From positions 124,001 through 188,000 of the forward strand of contig JARLGY010000023.1 in assembly GCA_031292525.1 (NCBI GenBank): a stretch of 64,000 bases of DNA, written 5' to 3'. The stretch comes from Flavipsychrobacter sp. (GTDB taxonomy: Bacteria > Bacteroidota > Bacteroidia > Chitinophagales > Chitinophagaceae). How positions within the stretch are numbered: position 1 is the stretch's first letter; each line of letters starts with the position of its first letter. The position numbers and the translations under genes are program-made. Shown here piece after piece: positions 52,810 through 62,123 of the stretch. The notes beneath the pieces are model-generated. The model saw only the letters and a list, made by a program, of their open reading frames with translations, made no database searches and was not told where the DNA came from.

Positions 52810-52919
52810 TGTTAATAAAAGTATTACAAAGCTATATAGATCATAAATAAAGCTTTGTTAAATCAGGCTGTCTTTCAGTATTTTATCAGGTGTTTCTTTT
52901 TACAGTTTGTTCCACTATA

Positions 52920-53546
52920 CTATCGCAAGCCAAAACAAAAGCCCACACCGACCATAAAGCCTCCAGGCGACATGTTACGTATTCTGTCCTTAGCGGACTG
53001 TGTAAGTACCCCTTGTGGTTGTTGTTGCCCTGGCGGGAAGATTTGCTTAAAACGTGCTGATTGCAGTGGTACAGAATATCCAAGATCAACATAAAACCGA
53101 TTGTGTCTTTTACCTAAACTCCAGAAATGATATGCAGCAATATAGCCGTTTGTCTGTGCGTAAAGATTCATGCTTACGTCTTGCCTGCCCAGGTTTGTGT
53201 CTTTGTGTTTAAGTGTAATATCCCTTGCTCCGGTATTGTGTGTAATACCCGCACCAAATGCAAAACCATGCTGGCAAGGCTTCAAGTAATACCTGCCTTC
53301 GGCAAATATCTTACTACCCCAGGTGCTTACACCAACCCCACCACAAACTGACACAAATTTGATGGGAATATCAACATTAAATCCCAAAATACCATTTGGG
53401 TTATTTACCCCGGTCCCCACGCCAAAATAAGCTTTAGGGCATTTATCGGGTACTACCACAGCGTCTTTCTTTTTTGCTGCGGTATCCTTCCCCAGTACGC
53501 TTAGCATACCAGGCAACATGCACAACAAAAGAATAAAACTTTTCAT
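52920..53546 (-). CDS. Small outer-membrane beta-barrel-like protein
   Basis: A 208-residue protein (start ATG at 53546, giving MKSFILLLCMLPGMLSVLG as signal). After a Lys-rich linker it has alternating beta-strand patterns (AYFGVGTGVNNPNGILGFNVD, FAFGAGITHNTGARDI, GYIAAYHFWSLGKRHNRFYVDL) ending in MVGVGFCFGLR, with a terminal aromatic-hydrophobic strand typical of outer-membrane barrels. The name is not recognised. It has its own transcription unit as far as I can see. Confidence 0.65.
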   Translation of the reverse strand: MKSFILLLCMLPGMLSVLGKDTAAKKKDAVVVPDKCPKAYFGVGTGVNNPNGILGFNVDIPIKFVSVCGGVGVSTWGSKIFAEGRYYLKPCQHGFAFGAGITHNTGARDITLKHKDTNLGRQDVSMNLYAQTNGYIAAYHFWSLGKRHNRFYVDLGYSVPLQSARFKQIFPPGQQQPQGVLTQSAKDRIRNMSPGGFMVGVGFCFGLR

Positions 53547-53693
53547 ACAGGACGAAAAATAGCTATCTCTCAAAGTTATGATTTACAATTGACAATATAA
53601 ACCAGCGCTACAATATTCAACAATATTTTTTATGACTAATAAAAATACGAAAGTCGATAGTAAACACGCTCGTACATAAGCATACTTTCTATA

Positions 53694-55655
53694 TTATTTA
53701 GATTTCAAGTCTAGCAACATAGCCTTTGCCTGCCGGTTTTCCGGGTGCTTCTTTAATAGTTGCGTCAGGTACATCGCCGCCCTTTCCTGTTCTCCTGTAC
53801 CATGAAACCATACGGCAAGGTTAATAAGTGTCTGTTCGTTATCTGGGTCCAGCTGATTAGCATGCAGCAGATAGTTGTAAGACATAGTTTGGTTACCCTG
53901 CTGCATATACAAGTAGCCCAGGTTGGTATTTGCTATTACATAATCAGGATTCTCGCCAACAATAAAGGTGAATATCTTTTGTGCCTCTTTATATTGATGC
54001 ATTGCTAACAGGCAATTGCCATACTTACTTTCAAAATCGAGGGCATACGGCCAAATTTCAGTAGCCCTTTTATACCATGGCAATGCTTTTTGTGGCTGCT
54101 GTAGCTGGTAATACGCTTCCCCTGCCCTATAAGCCGTCCAGGCATCATTCATATCTGCAGGCTGCATATTATCGGTATACCCAGTTACTTTGGCAAAATC
54201 ATTTTGCAGGTAGTACACTCTTATATAATCTCTATTCTGTTTTAGCCTGGCCTCAGCATCGGCCTGCTTGCTTAGATATAGTAATGCCGAGTCGAGCAAT
54301 GGTTTATTAGGTGCATAGCGCTCATAAAACTCCATGTACCCACGCGCTGTTGTTATAGCATCAACATTATTGTTATTGAAACACTTTAAACCTAAAAATG
54401 CTGTGATCTCTTTTTTCATACTATCCTCTACGGGCCGCTTGCGGATAAAGTGATCCGTTACCGCCACGTGAGGAATATCTATACTGCCGTTGTGCGGCAT
54501 ATGGCAGGTTACACAATCGTTATTTTTTATGGCACGTACTTCTGGCTTTTCAGTGCACTGTTGCTGACCCGGCATACCACCATGACAGCTTTGGCAGGCA
54601 TTAAGATATTGGGTACGCGGAGTAAACTTAACGCTTACATGCGGGTTATGGCAAGTAATACAACTCATCTTGCCGCTTTGTAAATAGCACTGGCTTTTCT
54701 TCATCCGCTCCACGTGCGATGCCATTATCATCTTGTCTTGCGCACCTTCATACTCAGGCATAAAAACATTCATCACCTCGCTCAACTTCATGCCTGGATG
54801 AAAGTCAAAGAATGTTTTACCATCATTCAGCACGGCAATGCCTTGCAGGTGGCAACGTTGGCACACGTTGTTTTGTAGCTCCGTAGGTAAGCGACGAGGA
54901 TTTACAATACTATAATCCGGCCCTTTCGATGTATCCACTATTTTACCGGCCTGCTTTTCTTGCACATGCAGGCTGCCCGGGCCATGGCAACGCTCACAGT
55001 CAATACCTGTTTTCAACGTCACATACTTGTTTTCACTGTTGCTCACAAAATCGGGGTACCCATTGTGGCAACTCATGCATTCTATCTGAATCAATCGTTG
55101 AAAACGGCTATTAGCGCCTTTTTCAAAGCCTGGAGCAAGGTCCCACCTGTGTTTCTGAGTATAGAAGGTTATAGGCGCCTGGTATAGGTATCCATTAGTG
55201 CTGAAAATATGTGAATTGGTATGCTGTCCCGACCCCACCACGTAGTCTATACGCTGTATCCTCTTGTGTATAGTGTCCTTACCCTGCAGGCGGTACTCCA
55301 TTATATAAAGACTGTCGCCTGCAAAATAAGGGTGGTAGTAATAATCAAGATCTTTATCGTACACCAATGCATGTTCAGGTGAGAAATCTGCTGCCGATTT
55401 TTGTCGGGTAGCAGGGCCAAAAGATTGTCCCATCCCCGTTTGTATAAATGTCTGGTACACACCTTCGTGACAGGTACGGCAAGTCTGCATGCCTACATAA
55501 TGCACACTACTGTCATACACATTGCGCCAATCACTTTCAGCATGCTCAGTGGGCACACTGCTTTTAGGACTATTGCAAAAAAAGGCAGGCAGCGTTACAG
55601 CTACCAAAGCCAGTGTAATTAATATATAACGCAATAACCTAGGAGGCATACCCAT
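53694..55655 (-). CDS. Seven-heme c-type cytochrome with C-terminal TPR region
   Basis: A 653-residue exported protein with seven CxxCH heme motifs: CRTCH (59-63), CMSCH, CERCH, CQRCH, CITCH, CQSCH and CVTCH, spread over the first ~400 residues in a cytochrome c554/multiheme arrangement. The N-terminal hydrophobic segment ends with a Cys (AFFCNS), so it may be a lipoprotein. The last ~230 residues carry TPR motifs (AWTAYRAGEAYYQLQQPQKA, VIANTNLGYLYMQQGNQTMS, EQTLINLAVWFHGTGEQERA). The hemes would be attached by the Ccm system, partly encoded at 6122-7874. The electron partner is not evident. It starts 20 bp after the tyrS stop, so the two are likely co-transcribed. Confidence 0.9.
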   Translation of the reverse strand: MGMPPRLLRYILITLALVAVTLPAFFCNSPKSSVPTEHAESDWRNVYDSSVHYVGMQTCRTCHEGVYQTFIQTGMGQSFGPATRQKSAADFSPEHALVYDKDLDYYYHPYFAGDSLYIMEYRLQGKDTIHKRIQRIDYVVGSGQHTNSHIFSTNGYLYQAPITFYTQKHRWDLAPGFEKGANSRFQRLIQIECMSCHNGYPDFVSNSENKYVTLKTGIDCERCHGPGSLHVQEKQAGKIVDTSKGPDYSIVNPRRLPTELQNNVCQRCHLQGIAVLNDGKTFFDFHPGMKLSEVMNVFMPEYEGAQDKMIMASHVERMKKSQCYLQSGKMSCITCHNPHVSVKFTPRTQYLNACQSCHGGMPGQQQCTEKPEVRAIKNNDCVTCHMPHNGSIDIPHVAVTDHFIRKRPVEDSMKKEITAFLGLKCFNNNNVDAITTARGYMEFYERYAPNKPLLDSALLYLSKQADAEARLKQNRDYIRVYYLQNDFAKVTGYTDNMQPADMNDAWTAYRAGEAYYQLQQPQKALPWYKRATEIWPYALDFESKYGNCLLAMHQYKEAQKIFTFIVGENPDYVIANTNLGYLYMQQGNQTMSYNYLLHANQLDPDNEQTLINLAVWFHGTGEQERAAMYLTQLLKKHPENRQAKAMLLDLKSK

Positions 55656-55675
55656 TCAAAAGTACTACACTGCCA

Positions 55676-56953
55676 TCAATTAAAAATAGCCAGTGTGTAA
55701 TTTGATTTACCCTTCTGTATCAAAACGTAACTATCATTCAACAAATGCTCTTCTTTCAGCAAGAAATCTATTGCCGCTACTTTTTGTTTGTTGATGCTAA
55801 CCCCTCCATTCTGTACCATTTTTCTTGCCTCACCTTTCGATGCAAACACTCCGCTGTCAGCAAGGAAGGTAATAAGATCCAAACCTTCAGCAAGATTGCC
55901 CTTTGCACCTATTACCTGCGGCACTCCATCCATCACCTCAAGCAACTGTTTTTCAGTTAATGTCTGCAACGCTTCCAGCGATGATTGCCCAAACAATATT
56001 TCAGACGCACGCTGTGCAAACAACAGATCCTCGCTACTGTGTACCAATATCGTTAGTTCTTCCGCAAGCGCTTTTTGCAATTTACGTTGGTGAGGAGCTT
56101 CCTGATGTTCGGATATCAAAGTCTTTAATTCTTCTACTGCCTTAAATGAAAATGTCAGCGCCATGCGTTCTGCGTCAGCATCTGGCAGCTTCAGCCAGAA
56201 CTGGTAAAACTGGTATGGTGATGTCTTTTCAGGATCCAGCCATACATTCCCTCCTTCACTCTTACCAAACTTGCTGCCATCACTCTTCGTTATCAATGGA
56301 CACGTCATTGCAAAGGCATCTCCACCGCCCTTGCGACGTATCAGTTCTGTACCCGTAACAATGTTCCCCCACTGGTCAGCACCACCCATCTGTAGTTTTA
56401 CATTCTTATTGTTGTAGAGGTAGTAAAAATCAAATCCTTGTATCAGCTGGTACGTAAACTCGGTAAAAGACAACCCCGTTTCCAGGCGTTTTTGTACCGA
56501 ATCTTTAGCTAGCATATAGTTTACAGATATGTGCTTACCTATCTCGCGTATAAAATCGAGAAAGCTGTAATCTTTAAACCAGTCGTAATTATTCACCATC
56601 ACAGCCGCATTGGGCCGCGCTTCATCAAAATCAAGAAACTTCTCCAACTGCTTGCGTATCCCAGCACAATTATGCTGTATAGTATCCATGTCCAGCAGAT
56701 TACGCTCTGCCGATTTACCTGAAGGGTCACCTATCATCCCCGTAGCCCCACCTACTAGTGCATAGGGCTTGTGTCCTGCCTGTTGCATACGCATCAGTAA
56801 GGTTATAGGCAACAGGCTACCAATATGCAAGCTGTCTGATGTAGGATCAAAACCTATATAACCACTGGTCATTTCTTTGTTCAACTGCTCTTCTGTACCG
56901 GGTATCACATCCTGCACCAGGTTCCTTGCCTTTAATTCAGCTATAAGGTTCAT
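55676..56953 (-). CDS. tyrS: Tyrosyl-tRNA synthetase
   Basis: A 425-residue class I synthetase that loads Tyr on tRNA-Tyr. The HIGH-type motif reads LHIGSLLP (43-46 HIGS), the KMSKS-type motif KFGKSEGG (228-232), and the amino-acid pocket has GADQWGN (191-197). An S4-like RNA-binding domain follows at the C terminus (~350-425, [16 protein letters not shown]). Length and both signature motifs fit the bacterial TyrS form with a KFGKS loop. Confidence 0.96.
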   Translation of the reverse strand: MNLIAELKARNLVQDVIPGTEEQLNKEMTSGYIGFDPTSDSLHIGSLLPITLLMRMQQAGHKPYALVGGATGMIGDPSGKSAERNLLDMDTIQHNCAGIRKQLEKFLDFDEARPNAAVMVNNYDWFKDYSFLDFIREIGKHISVNYMLAKDSVQKRLETGLSFTEFTYQLIQGFDFYYLYNNKNVKLQMGGADQWGNIVTGTELIRRKGGGDAFAMTCPLITKSDGSKFGKSEGGNVWLDPEKTSPYQFYQFWLKLPDADAERMALTFSFKAVEELKTLISEHQEAPHQRKLQKALAEELTILVHSSEDLLFAQRASEILFGQSSLEALQTLTEKQLLEVMDGVPQVIGAKGNLAEGLDLITFLADSGVFASKGEARKMVQNGGVSINKQKVAAIDFLLKEEHLLNDSYVLIQKGKSNYTLAIFN

Positions 56954-57038
56954 CTCAATAAATTATTTGTAACGAGGCAAAAATAAGGCTTAGCAATTAA
57001 AAAGCTTTTGAGATTTGTGTATCAATCTGACAGAGCAT

Positions 57039-58166
57039 CTACTTGCACACCTTTTCTAAAAACCGACTTACCGCATAGGTAGCTAACTGCCCACTGGGTC
57101 CATTGAGCGTATAATCGCAGCCATGGGTAGCCCAGGGCAGGCTCAACAGGTAGTTAGGCACATGATCCGCATTTAGCTTTTCAACCAGGCGTGGGCTGTG
57201 CTGGTAGGCTACAAGTACATCCAGCTTACCTTGTATCAATAATGTAGGTACCGATCTAGGAGTAACGGCTAGTACAGGTGAAGCATCAGCATATTTTTGG
57301 GGCATTGCGCTATATGTACCCCCAATATAGTTTTCTAAAACTTCGCACGAGTGATAGACCATTCGATTTGCTGGGTGCTGGTAACCCCATATCATATCTG
57401 CCGGGCCATAGTAGCTGACAACCCCTTTTATACACGGATCATTAAAGGTGTAGGCAGCTTCCAGTACTATTTGGCCACCTGCCGAACGGCCTAGCAATAC
57501 CAAATTACTGGTATCTATATTCAGCATTTGCGCATTCCTTTTCAGATAATCTACTGCGACATGCAGATCTTCAACCTGGGACGGACTTTTAAACTCCGGG
57601 GCCAGCCTGTAGTTAATAGTTGCCACATTGTAACCCGCTTTAGCAAGATAACTATTCAGCTCAGGCAACTGCTGGCTGGTACCACCAGCCCACGAGCCGC
57701 CGTGTACCACTACAACACATGGCCGGTTGTCACTTTGTTGTGCTGCATAGTAATCAAGGGTAAGCGGCGCAATTCCAGCGGGTGTATAAATCAATGTTTT
57801 GTAAGGCAGTTGCGGGGCATTGATACCAGTTATCATACCTGTTACGTTAAAGGCTGGAACTGCATCGTTTATTTCATATTTACCAAACGCCTCTTGTAGG
57901 CTCTCATCTAGTTTGGTAGATATAATATGGGCACCGACTATTGGGCGTAAAAATAATACTAGTGCAAACGTCCCTAGCATCGTTCCCGCAAGGCCTGTCC
58001 CTCTTATGCCAAAGCCCCATATCACCAACAACAATGTGGCAGCTATGAATACCCACGGAAACTCCGTAACCAATATAGCCACATACCAGCAAAACAGAAT
58101 CGGCGCCGGGAATACCGTTAATAAGGACCCAAGAAAAAATATGATGATGAGTATGAGACGGAGCAT
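57039..58166 (-). CDS. Membrane-anchored alpha/beta hydrolase (esterase/lipase family)
   Basis: A 375-residue protein with two N-terminal transmembrane segments (LRLILIIIFFLGSLLTVFP and FPWVFIAATLLLVIWGFGIRG) and a third around GTMLGTFALVLFLRP, then a catalytic domain. HGGSW provides the oxyanion hole, LLGRSAGGQ the nucleophile (GxSxG), DVLVAYQHS the Asp, and ATHGCDY the His. It resembles HSL/BD-FAE-like esterases; the substrate is unknown. The frame runs further upstream to 58250, but that part crosses a tRNA terminator hairpin, so the ATG at 58166 is used. Confidence 0.82.
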   Translation of the reverse strand: MLRLILIIIFFLGSLLTVFPAPILFCWYVAILVTEFPWVFIAATLLLVIWGFGIRGTGLAGTMLGTFALVLFLRPIVGAHIISTKLDESLQEAFGKYEINDAVPAFNVTGMITGINAPQLPYKTLIYTPAGIAPLTLDYYAAQQSDNRPCVVVVHGGSWAGGTSQQLPELNSYLAKAGYNVATINYRLAPEFKSPSQVEDLHVAVDYLKRNAQMLNIDTSNLVLLGRSAGGQIVLEAAYTFNDPCIKGVVSYYGPADMIWGYQHPANRMVYHSCEVLENYIGGTYSAMPQKYADASPVLAVTPRSVPTLLIQGKLDVLVAYQHSPRLVEKLNADHVPNYLLSLPWATHGCDYTLNGPSGQLATYAVSRFLEKVCK

Positions 58167-58208
58167 GATAATACCTATAAGATAACCGAAAGTATTGATT
58201 AAAATTAA

Positions 58209-58232
58209 AGAACCCGCTATGTAGCGGGTTCT
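58209..58232 (-). terminator. Intrinsic terminator of tRNA-Leu(GAG)
   Basis: agaacccgcta / tagcgggttct, perfect 11-bp stem with a 2-nt loop, T-rich after it on the minus strand. Confidence 0.8.
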
Positions 58233-58242
58233 AATACCAAAG

Positions 58243-58327
58243 TGCGGCAAAGGAGATTCGAACTCCCACGCCCGTTACAGGCGCTACCACCTCAAAGTAG
58301 TGCGTCTACCAATTTCGCCATCGCCGC
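58243..58327 (-). tRNA. tRNA-Leu (anticodon GAG)
   Basis: 85 nt on the minus strand: acceptor GCGGCGA pairing with TTGCCGC (one G-U), class II long variable arm, anticodon stem CTACT/GGTAG around loop TTGAGGT with anticodon GAG, T-arm GAGTTCGAATCTC. A TATCTTTG box lies upstream on the minus strand (58369-58376). Confidence 0.93.
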
Positions 58328-58368
58328 ATTTGTTGATGTTAAAATCTGAATATTGCTATTGAGGTCGG

Positions 58369-58376
58369 CAAAGATA
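58369..58376 (-). promoter_or_regulatory. Promoter -7 box of tRNA-Leu(GAG)
   Basis: TATCTTTG on the minus strand, identical to the boxes of the tRNA-Gly/Leu units, 41 bp before the tRNA. No TTTG 19 nt further upstream. Confidence 0.5.
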
Positions 58377-58462
58377 ATGCGATTTTTCATTTTCCGGTAA
58401 CATACGTGTACCGAAATTTACATCCTCTACATATTATTTATTTACCATCATTAAAATTGGCA

Positions 58463-61400
58463 TTACTTATTCCCTATCATCTGGAAATATTGTTCTACCA
58501 TGCTGCGGTAATAAGGCTTTAATTGCGGCGGCACTGTTTTGTACAGCTCCAGCAGTTGTTGCCTGTCCTGTATATATTTCTGTAATTCAGGCGGTATGGG
58601 TCTGCTTATTTCCTGTGCACTTTTAGAAGATCGCTTATCGTCTTCCTCCTGCTGCCTTAAAGATTTTTCAGTTTCCAACAGGCGGGTCAGTATCTCTCGC
58701 TGCCTTTGCTGAAACTCGCTATTGAATCTGCGGTTCACTAGGTCCGTTTCAGTTTTATCCATTTTTTGCTGTATATCCTGCATCTCCTTGCTGTTACCCA
58801 GGCCCTTACTATTCAGTAAACGGTTCAGTTCCTGCAATTGCCTGCGTATAGATGCTTGCTGCTCGGCCATGCGGGCTATTTGCTCTGCATCGCCGTTCTC
58901 ACCATTGGCCTCTCCTTGTCCCTGGCCTTGTTTACCACTGCCACTTTTATTTCCAGACTGGCCATCTTTTCCGCTTTGTCCAGGTTTACCTTGTCCCGGC
59001 TTCTGCCCGGGTTTATCCCCAGGCTTTTCTCCAGGTTTCTGACCATCTTTCTTAGCCATGGCGTCCTGCATCTGCTGCATAGCACTGCCTAACTTTTGTT
59101 GCTTGGTTATTATATCGCTCAGTTGCTTGCCAGCCCCTGGCTTAGGATTCATTCCGCCTGGCTTGCTGCAACTACCATTACCTGGTTGCTTTTGCGCCTT
59201 GCTCTGGGCTTCCAGCAGGTTGCCCAATATCTCATTCAGCATCAAGGCTAGGTTATTGGTATGGGTCATCACATATTGCTGGCGTGCAGCAGCATCAGCC
59301 ACTTGCCTGTTTTCCAGTTTATCCACAGCTGCAGCCATATTGCGTTCCAGTTGCGTAGTTTCCTTATTTACAGTTACAGATAGTTTAGAAAGGTGTTTAC
59401 TCAACGAGAACAAACTATCACGTATCATGTAAGAGTTGCTGTGCAGCCTGTTTTGCTCCTGTTGGTTGGTCAGGTAAGTGGGGCTGGTTGTGGGTGTCCT
59501 CAACACACTTTTCATCAGGTCTTCCTGATCAAAAGACAGGCGAATTAAATTGGTTAATATCTGGCGCACTGCATGTATATCCATCTCTATCTGCTCCATA
59601 TTCATACCGCTTGCCTGCTCGCGCATAGATGCTGCCATTTGCTCCAGGTTCTCAGCAGCTTTCTTTTCTTCATCACTAGCCTTACTTTTCTGGTTCTGTT
59701 GTAGCTGCTCACTGCTTTGCTGCATATCTTTCTGCGCTTCAGCCCCCTTGGTTTTAGGTGCATCCAGGTTTTGCTGCTGTTGCTTCATATCAGCATTCAG
59801 CTTTTCAGCATCCTTCATATCTTCTTTCATAGCCTTGTCCAGCTCCTTTTTCAGGTCCTGCTGATCCTTGCTTAAGGCTGCATTGTCTTTTTTGCCCGCA
59901 TCTGTTTGGCTATTCAGGTCGCGTTCTTTCTTGGCCATATCATCCATTTTATTGGCCAGGTCTTCCATGCGCATCTGCAATTCCATTTTCTTCATCAGTT
60001 CCTGCATACGCTGCAGGTCCATATTAAATAGTTTATTCTCTTCTTCCAGTTGTTGCATGGTCTGCACAGCTTGTTCCTTATTCAGCTTCTGCATCAATTC
60101 TTGCAACTTTTCCATCTGCTCCTTCAGTTCCTTGTTCAGCAAGTTGTCCACTTGCTTCTGCATATCTTCCTGTTTTTCCTTCAGGTCGTCACTATAAGGC
60201 TTCTTATCTGCTTGCTCTTTTTGCTCATCCAGTCTTTTCTTTATGTTCTCCACCTGGCTTTTCAGCTGGTCTTGCTTTTTTTCCATTTCCTTCAAGCTCT
60301 GCTGCTGCTCCCAGTCCATGTTCTCACTTTGCAGCATCTTGGTCTGCATGTCTTTATAGTCGCTTTGCAGCTCATGCGTTTTCTCCGCACTATTACTTAG
60401 TCCAGAGTTTATTTGCTGGCTGTTTGCATTTATAGCAGAGTCTATCTGCTTTGTATTGTACTGCTGGTAGGTCATCACCTCACTGCGTGATGCCTTGCTG
60501 CCGTGTACACCGTCGTTATCCCAGGCCTCTATGTAGTAAGATAACTTTTGCCCCGATTGCAGGTTCAGCGACTGTATATCAAAATACTCCTGGAAGGCCG
60601 TAAGTGCTCCGGCCGTTGTTTTTAACGGTACACTTTTGTGTCCCAAATTCCTATTGCTGGCATCAGTTACATCATAGTTAAACATTACCCTGGTGATGCC
60701 ATAATCATCTCCTGCAGTACCCGTAAGCACTATCTGTTTGCCGGCAATAGAGTCTTTGTATTGCTGCATTTGTATTACCGGGTACTGGTCGGGTATTACC
60801 TGCACAGCATAGCGAAAGCTATCCGCTACTCCGGCTTGTTTGTTCACAAGCGTCAGCATGTATGTAGTATCATTCATAAACCTGTACTGGGCAGCAAACA
60901 GAGCGCCTGTTTTGGGCAAATTCGCTGCAGCGCCTTCACCCATACGCAAGGTAGCCTGATCTGTAAATTCGGTTAAGAAAGCCCAGCGGACGGTTGTTCC
61001 GGCAGGCAACGTCATATCCCCCAGACTGCTACGTGTCTCATTCTTTTTACCAATGTAGTAGGGATAATCTATCTCTACCTTAAACGTTTTTAAGGATGGT
61101 TTCTGCAATAATTGCAGTGTGTATGGCTGAGAATAAAAATCGGCAGCAAACATCCTGAAGGTCACCGCATCTGTTACATTCCTGAAGGTATATTCAAACT
61201 GATTTTTACCAGTTGTCTGCATCAATATTTTTTCGTTACCCATCTGCACAAACATGTCGCCTGGCAATGCACTGCCTTCTGTGGTCACTTTCAAAACATA
61301 GTCGGTATTGTGTACCACCTGCAATGGAAGGCTCTTTATTTTAAAAGTAAAAGGTGCCGGTTTCTCAAACGCTTTAGTGGGCTGCAGCAACCTTGCCGAT

Positions 61401-61939
61401 GCATCCTTAAATATATTTGGTGCTGCCACCAATATGAAAACACCCACCAGCAACAGCGGTAGCAAGTAAGGAATAAATCTTTTGTTCTTAGAAAAATCTA
61501 TGGCAGTAGTTATGGGGATGATGGCTATCTGGCTGGCTTTCTGGTCTATACTGGCTTCTATAAGCTCCCTGCTCTCGCTGGTATATGCATGTTGCTTTAA
61601 TTGCAGTATGTTCAACAGCTTATCACTTATTTCAGGAAAGTGCTTGCCGACAATAGTTGCCGCCTGTTCATGACTAATGACCTTACCCAGCCGCGCCATT
61701 TTGGTCAAGGGGATGATCACCCACATCACCAGTGCCCCCAGCCCGAATATTATAAAAATAGAAACGATAGATACCTTAAGCCATATAGGCAGGTACAAAT
61801 AGTACTCACTAACACTTACAGTAAGTATATAAAACAGCAAACATATTAAAAATATAAGCGTACCCCGTATCACGCTATTGGCGTAGTACTTGCGGATAAA
61901 AGCATCCAAACGCGATATGAGCCAGTCGTAATTCGTCAT
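58463..61939 (-). CDS. DUF4175 membrane protein with long coiled coil and low-complexity linker
   Basis: An 1158-residue protein typical of Bacteroidota. Two N-terminal helices (~24-45 LIFLICLLFYILTVSV, ~55-77) and a third near 155-170 (YLLPLLLVGVFILVAAP) form a membrane anchor. A beta-rich region follows (~180-480), with a long Gln/Lys/Glu coiled coil (~495-830; KDMQTKMLQSENMDWEQQQ, MEKLQELMQKLNKEQ). A Gly/Lys/Pro/Gln low-complexity stretch (~955-1030) precedes a helical C terminus ending MVEQYFQMIGNK. The start codon is preceded by AGGAG, an unusually good Shine-Dalgarno sequence for this phylum. The function is not known for the family. Confidence 0.87.
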   Translation of the reverse strand: MTNYDWLISRLDAFIRKYYANSVIRGTLIFLICLLFYILTVSVSEYYLYLPIWLKVSIVSIFIIFGLGALVMWVIIPLTKMARLGKVISHEQAATIVGKHFPEISDKLLNILQLKQHAYTSESRELIEASIDQKASQIAIIPITTAIDFSKNKRFIPYLLPLLLVGVFILVAAPNIFKDASARLLQPTKAFEKPAPFTFKIKSLPLQVVHNTDYVLKVTTEGSALPGDMFVQMGNEKILMQTTGKNQFEYTFRNVTDAVTFRMFAADFYSQPYTLQLLQKPSLKTFKVEIDYPYYIGKKNETRSSLGDMTLPAGTTVRWAFLTEFTDQATLRMGEGAAANLPKTGALFAAQYRFMNDTTYMLTLVNKQAGVADSFRYAVQVIPDQYPVIQMQQYKDSIAGKQIVLTGTAGDDYGITRVMFNYDVTDASNRNLGHKSVPLKTTAGALTAFQEYFDIQSLNLQSGQKLSYYIEAWDNDGVHGSKASRSEVMTYQQYNTKQIDSAINANSQQINSGLSNSAEKTHELQSDYKDMQTKMLQSENMDWEQQQSLKEMEKKQDQLKSQVENIKKRLDEQKEQADKKPYSDDLKEKQEDMQKQVDNLLNKELKEQMEKLQELMQKLNKEQAVQTMQQLEEENKLFNMDLQRMQELMKKMELQMRMEDLANKMDDMAKKERDLNSQTDAGKKDNAALSKDQQDLKKELDKAMKEDMKDAEKLNADMKQQQQNLDAPKTKGAEAQKDMQQSSEQLQQNQKSKASDEEKKAAENLEQMAASMREQASGMNMEQIEMDIHAVRQILTNLIRLSFDQEDLMKSVLRTPTTSPTYLTNQQEQNRLHSNSYMIRDSLFSLSKHLSKLSVTVNKETTQLERNMAAAVDKLENRQVADAAARQQYVMTHTNNLALMLNEILGNLLEAQSKAQKQPGNGSCSKPGGMNPKPGAGKQLSDIITKQQKLGSAMQQMQDAMAKKDGQKPGEKPGDKPGQKPGQGKPGQSGKDGQSGNKSGSGKQGQGQGEANGENGDAEQIARMAEQQASIRRQLQELNRLLNSKGLGNSKEMQDIQQKMDKTETDLVNRRFNSEFQQRQREILTRLLETEKSLRQQEEDDKRSSKSAQEISRPIPPELQKYIQDRQQLLELYKTVPPQLKPYYRSMVEQYFQMIGNK

Positions 61940-62081
61940 AAAATCTCCTATACATGCAATATAAATTAAAATAGGCGCTTTGCCATCCTTTTAACTTAGT
62001 ATTAGAACGGTATTTGACACTACAGATTTATGTTATCTATTATTAATCTGGCGCGGTTGCTAAACAATGTGCACCTATCCG

Positions 62082-62089
62082 TAAATTTG
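62082..62089 (+). promoter_or_regulatory. Promoter -7 box before mutS2
   Basis: TAAATTTG fits TAnnTTTG, 34 nt upstream of the ATG at 62124, with a TTG at about the -33 distance. Evidence moderate. Confidence 0.45.
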
Positions 62090-62123
62090 CAGCGGAGTTT
62101 AGATATTACCAGGGGATTATATA

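Noticed and set aside
52622-52846. Possible plus-strand frame (74 codons) opposite the putative 121-aa exported protein
   Set aside because: It starts with TTG, has no signal or motif, and no promoter-like box before it; the minus-strand frame has both a signal-like start and a TAGCTTTG box.
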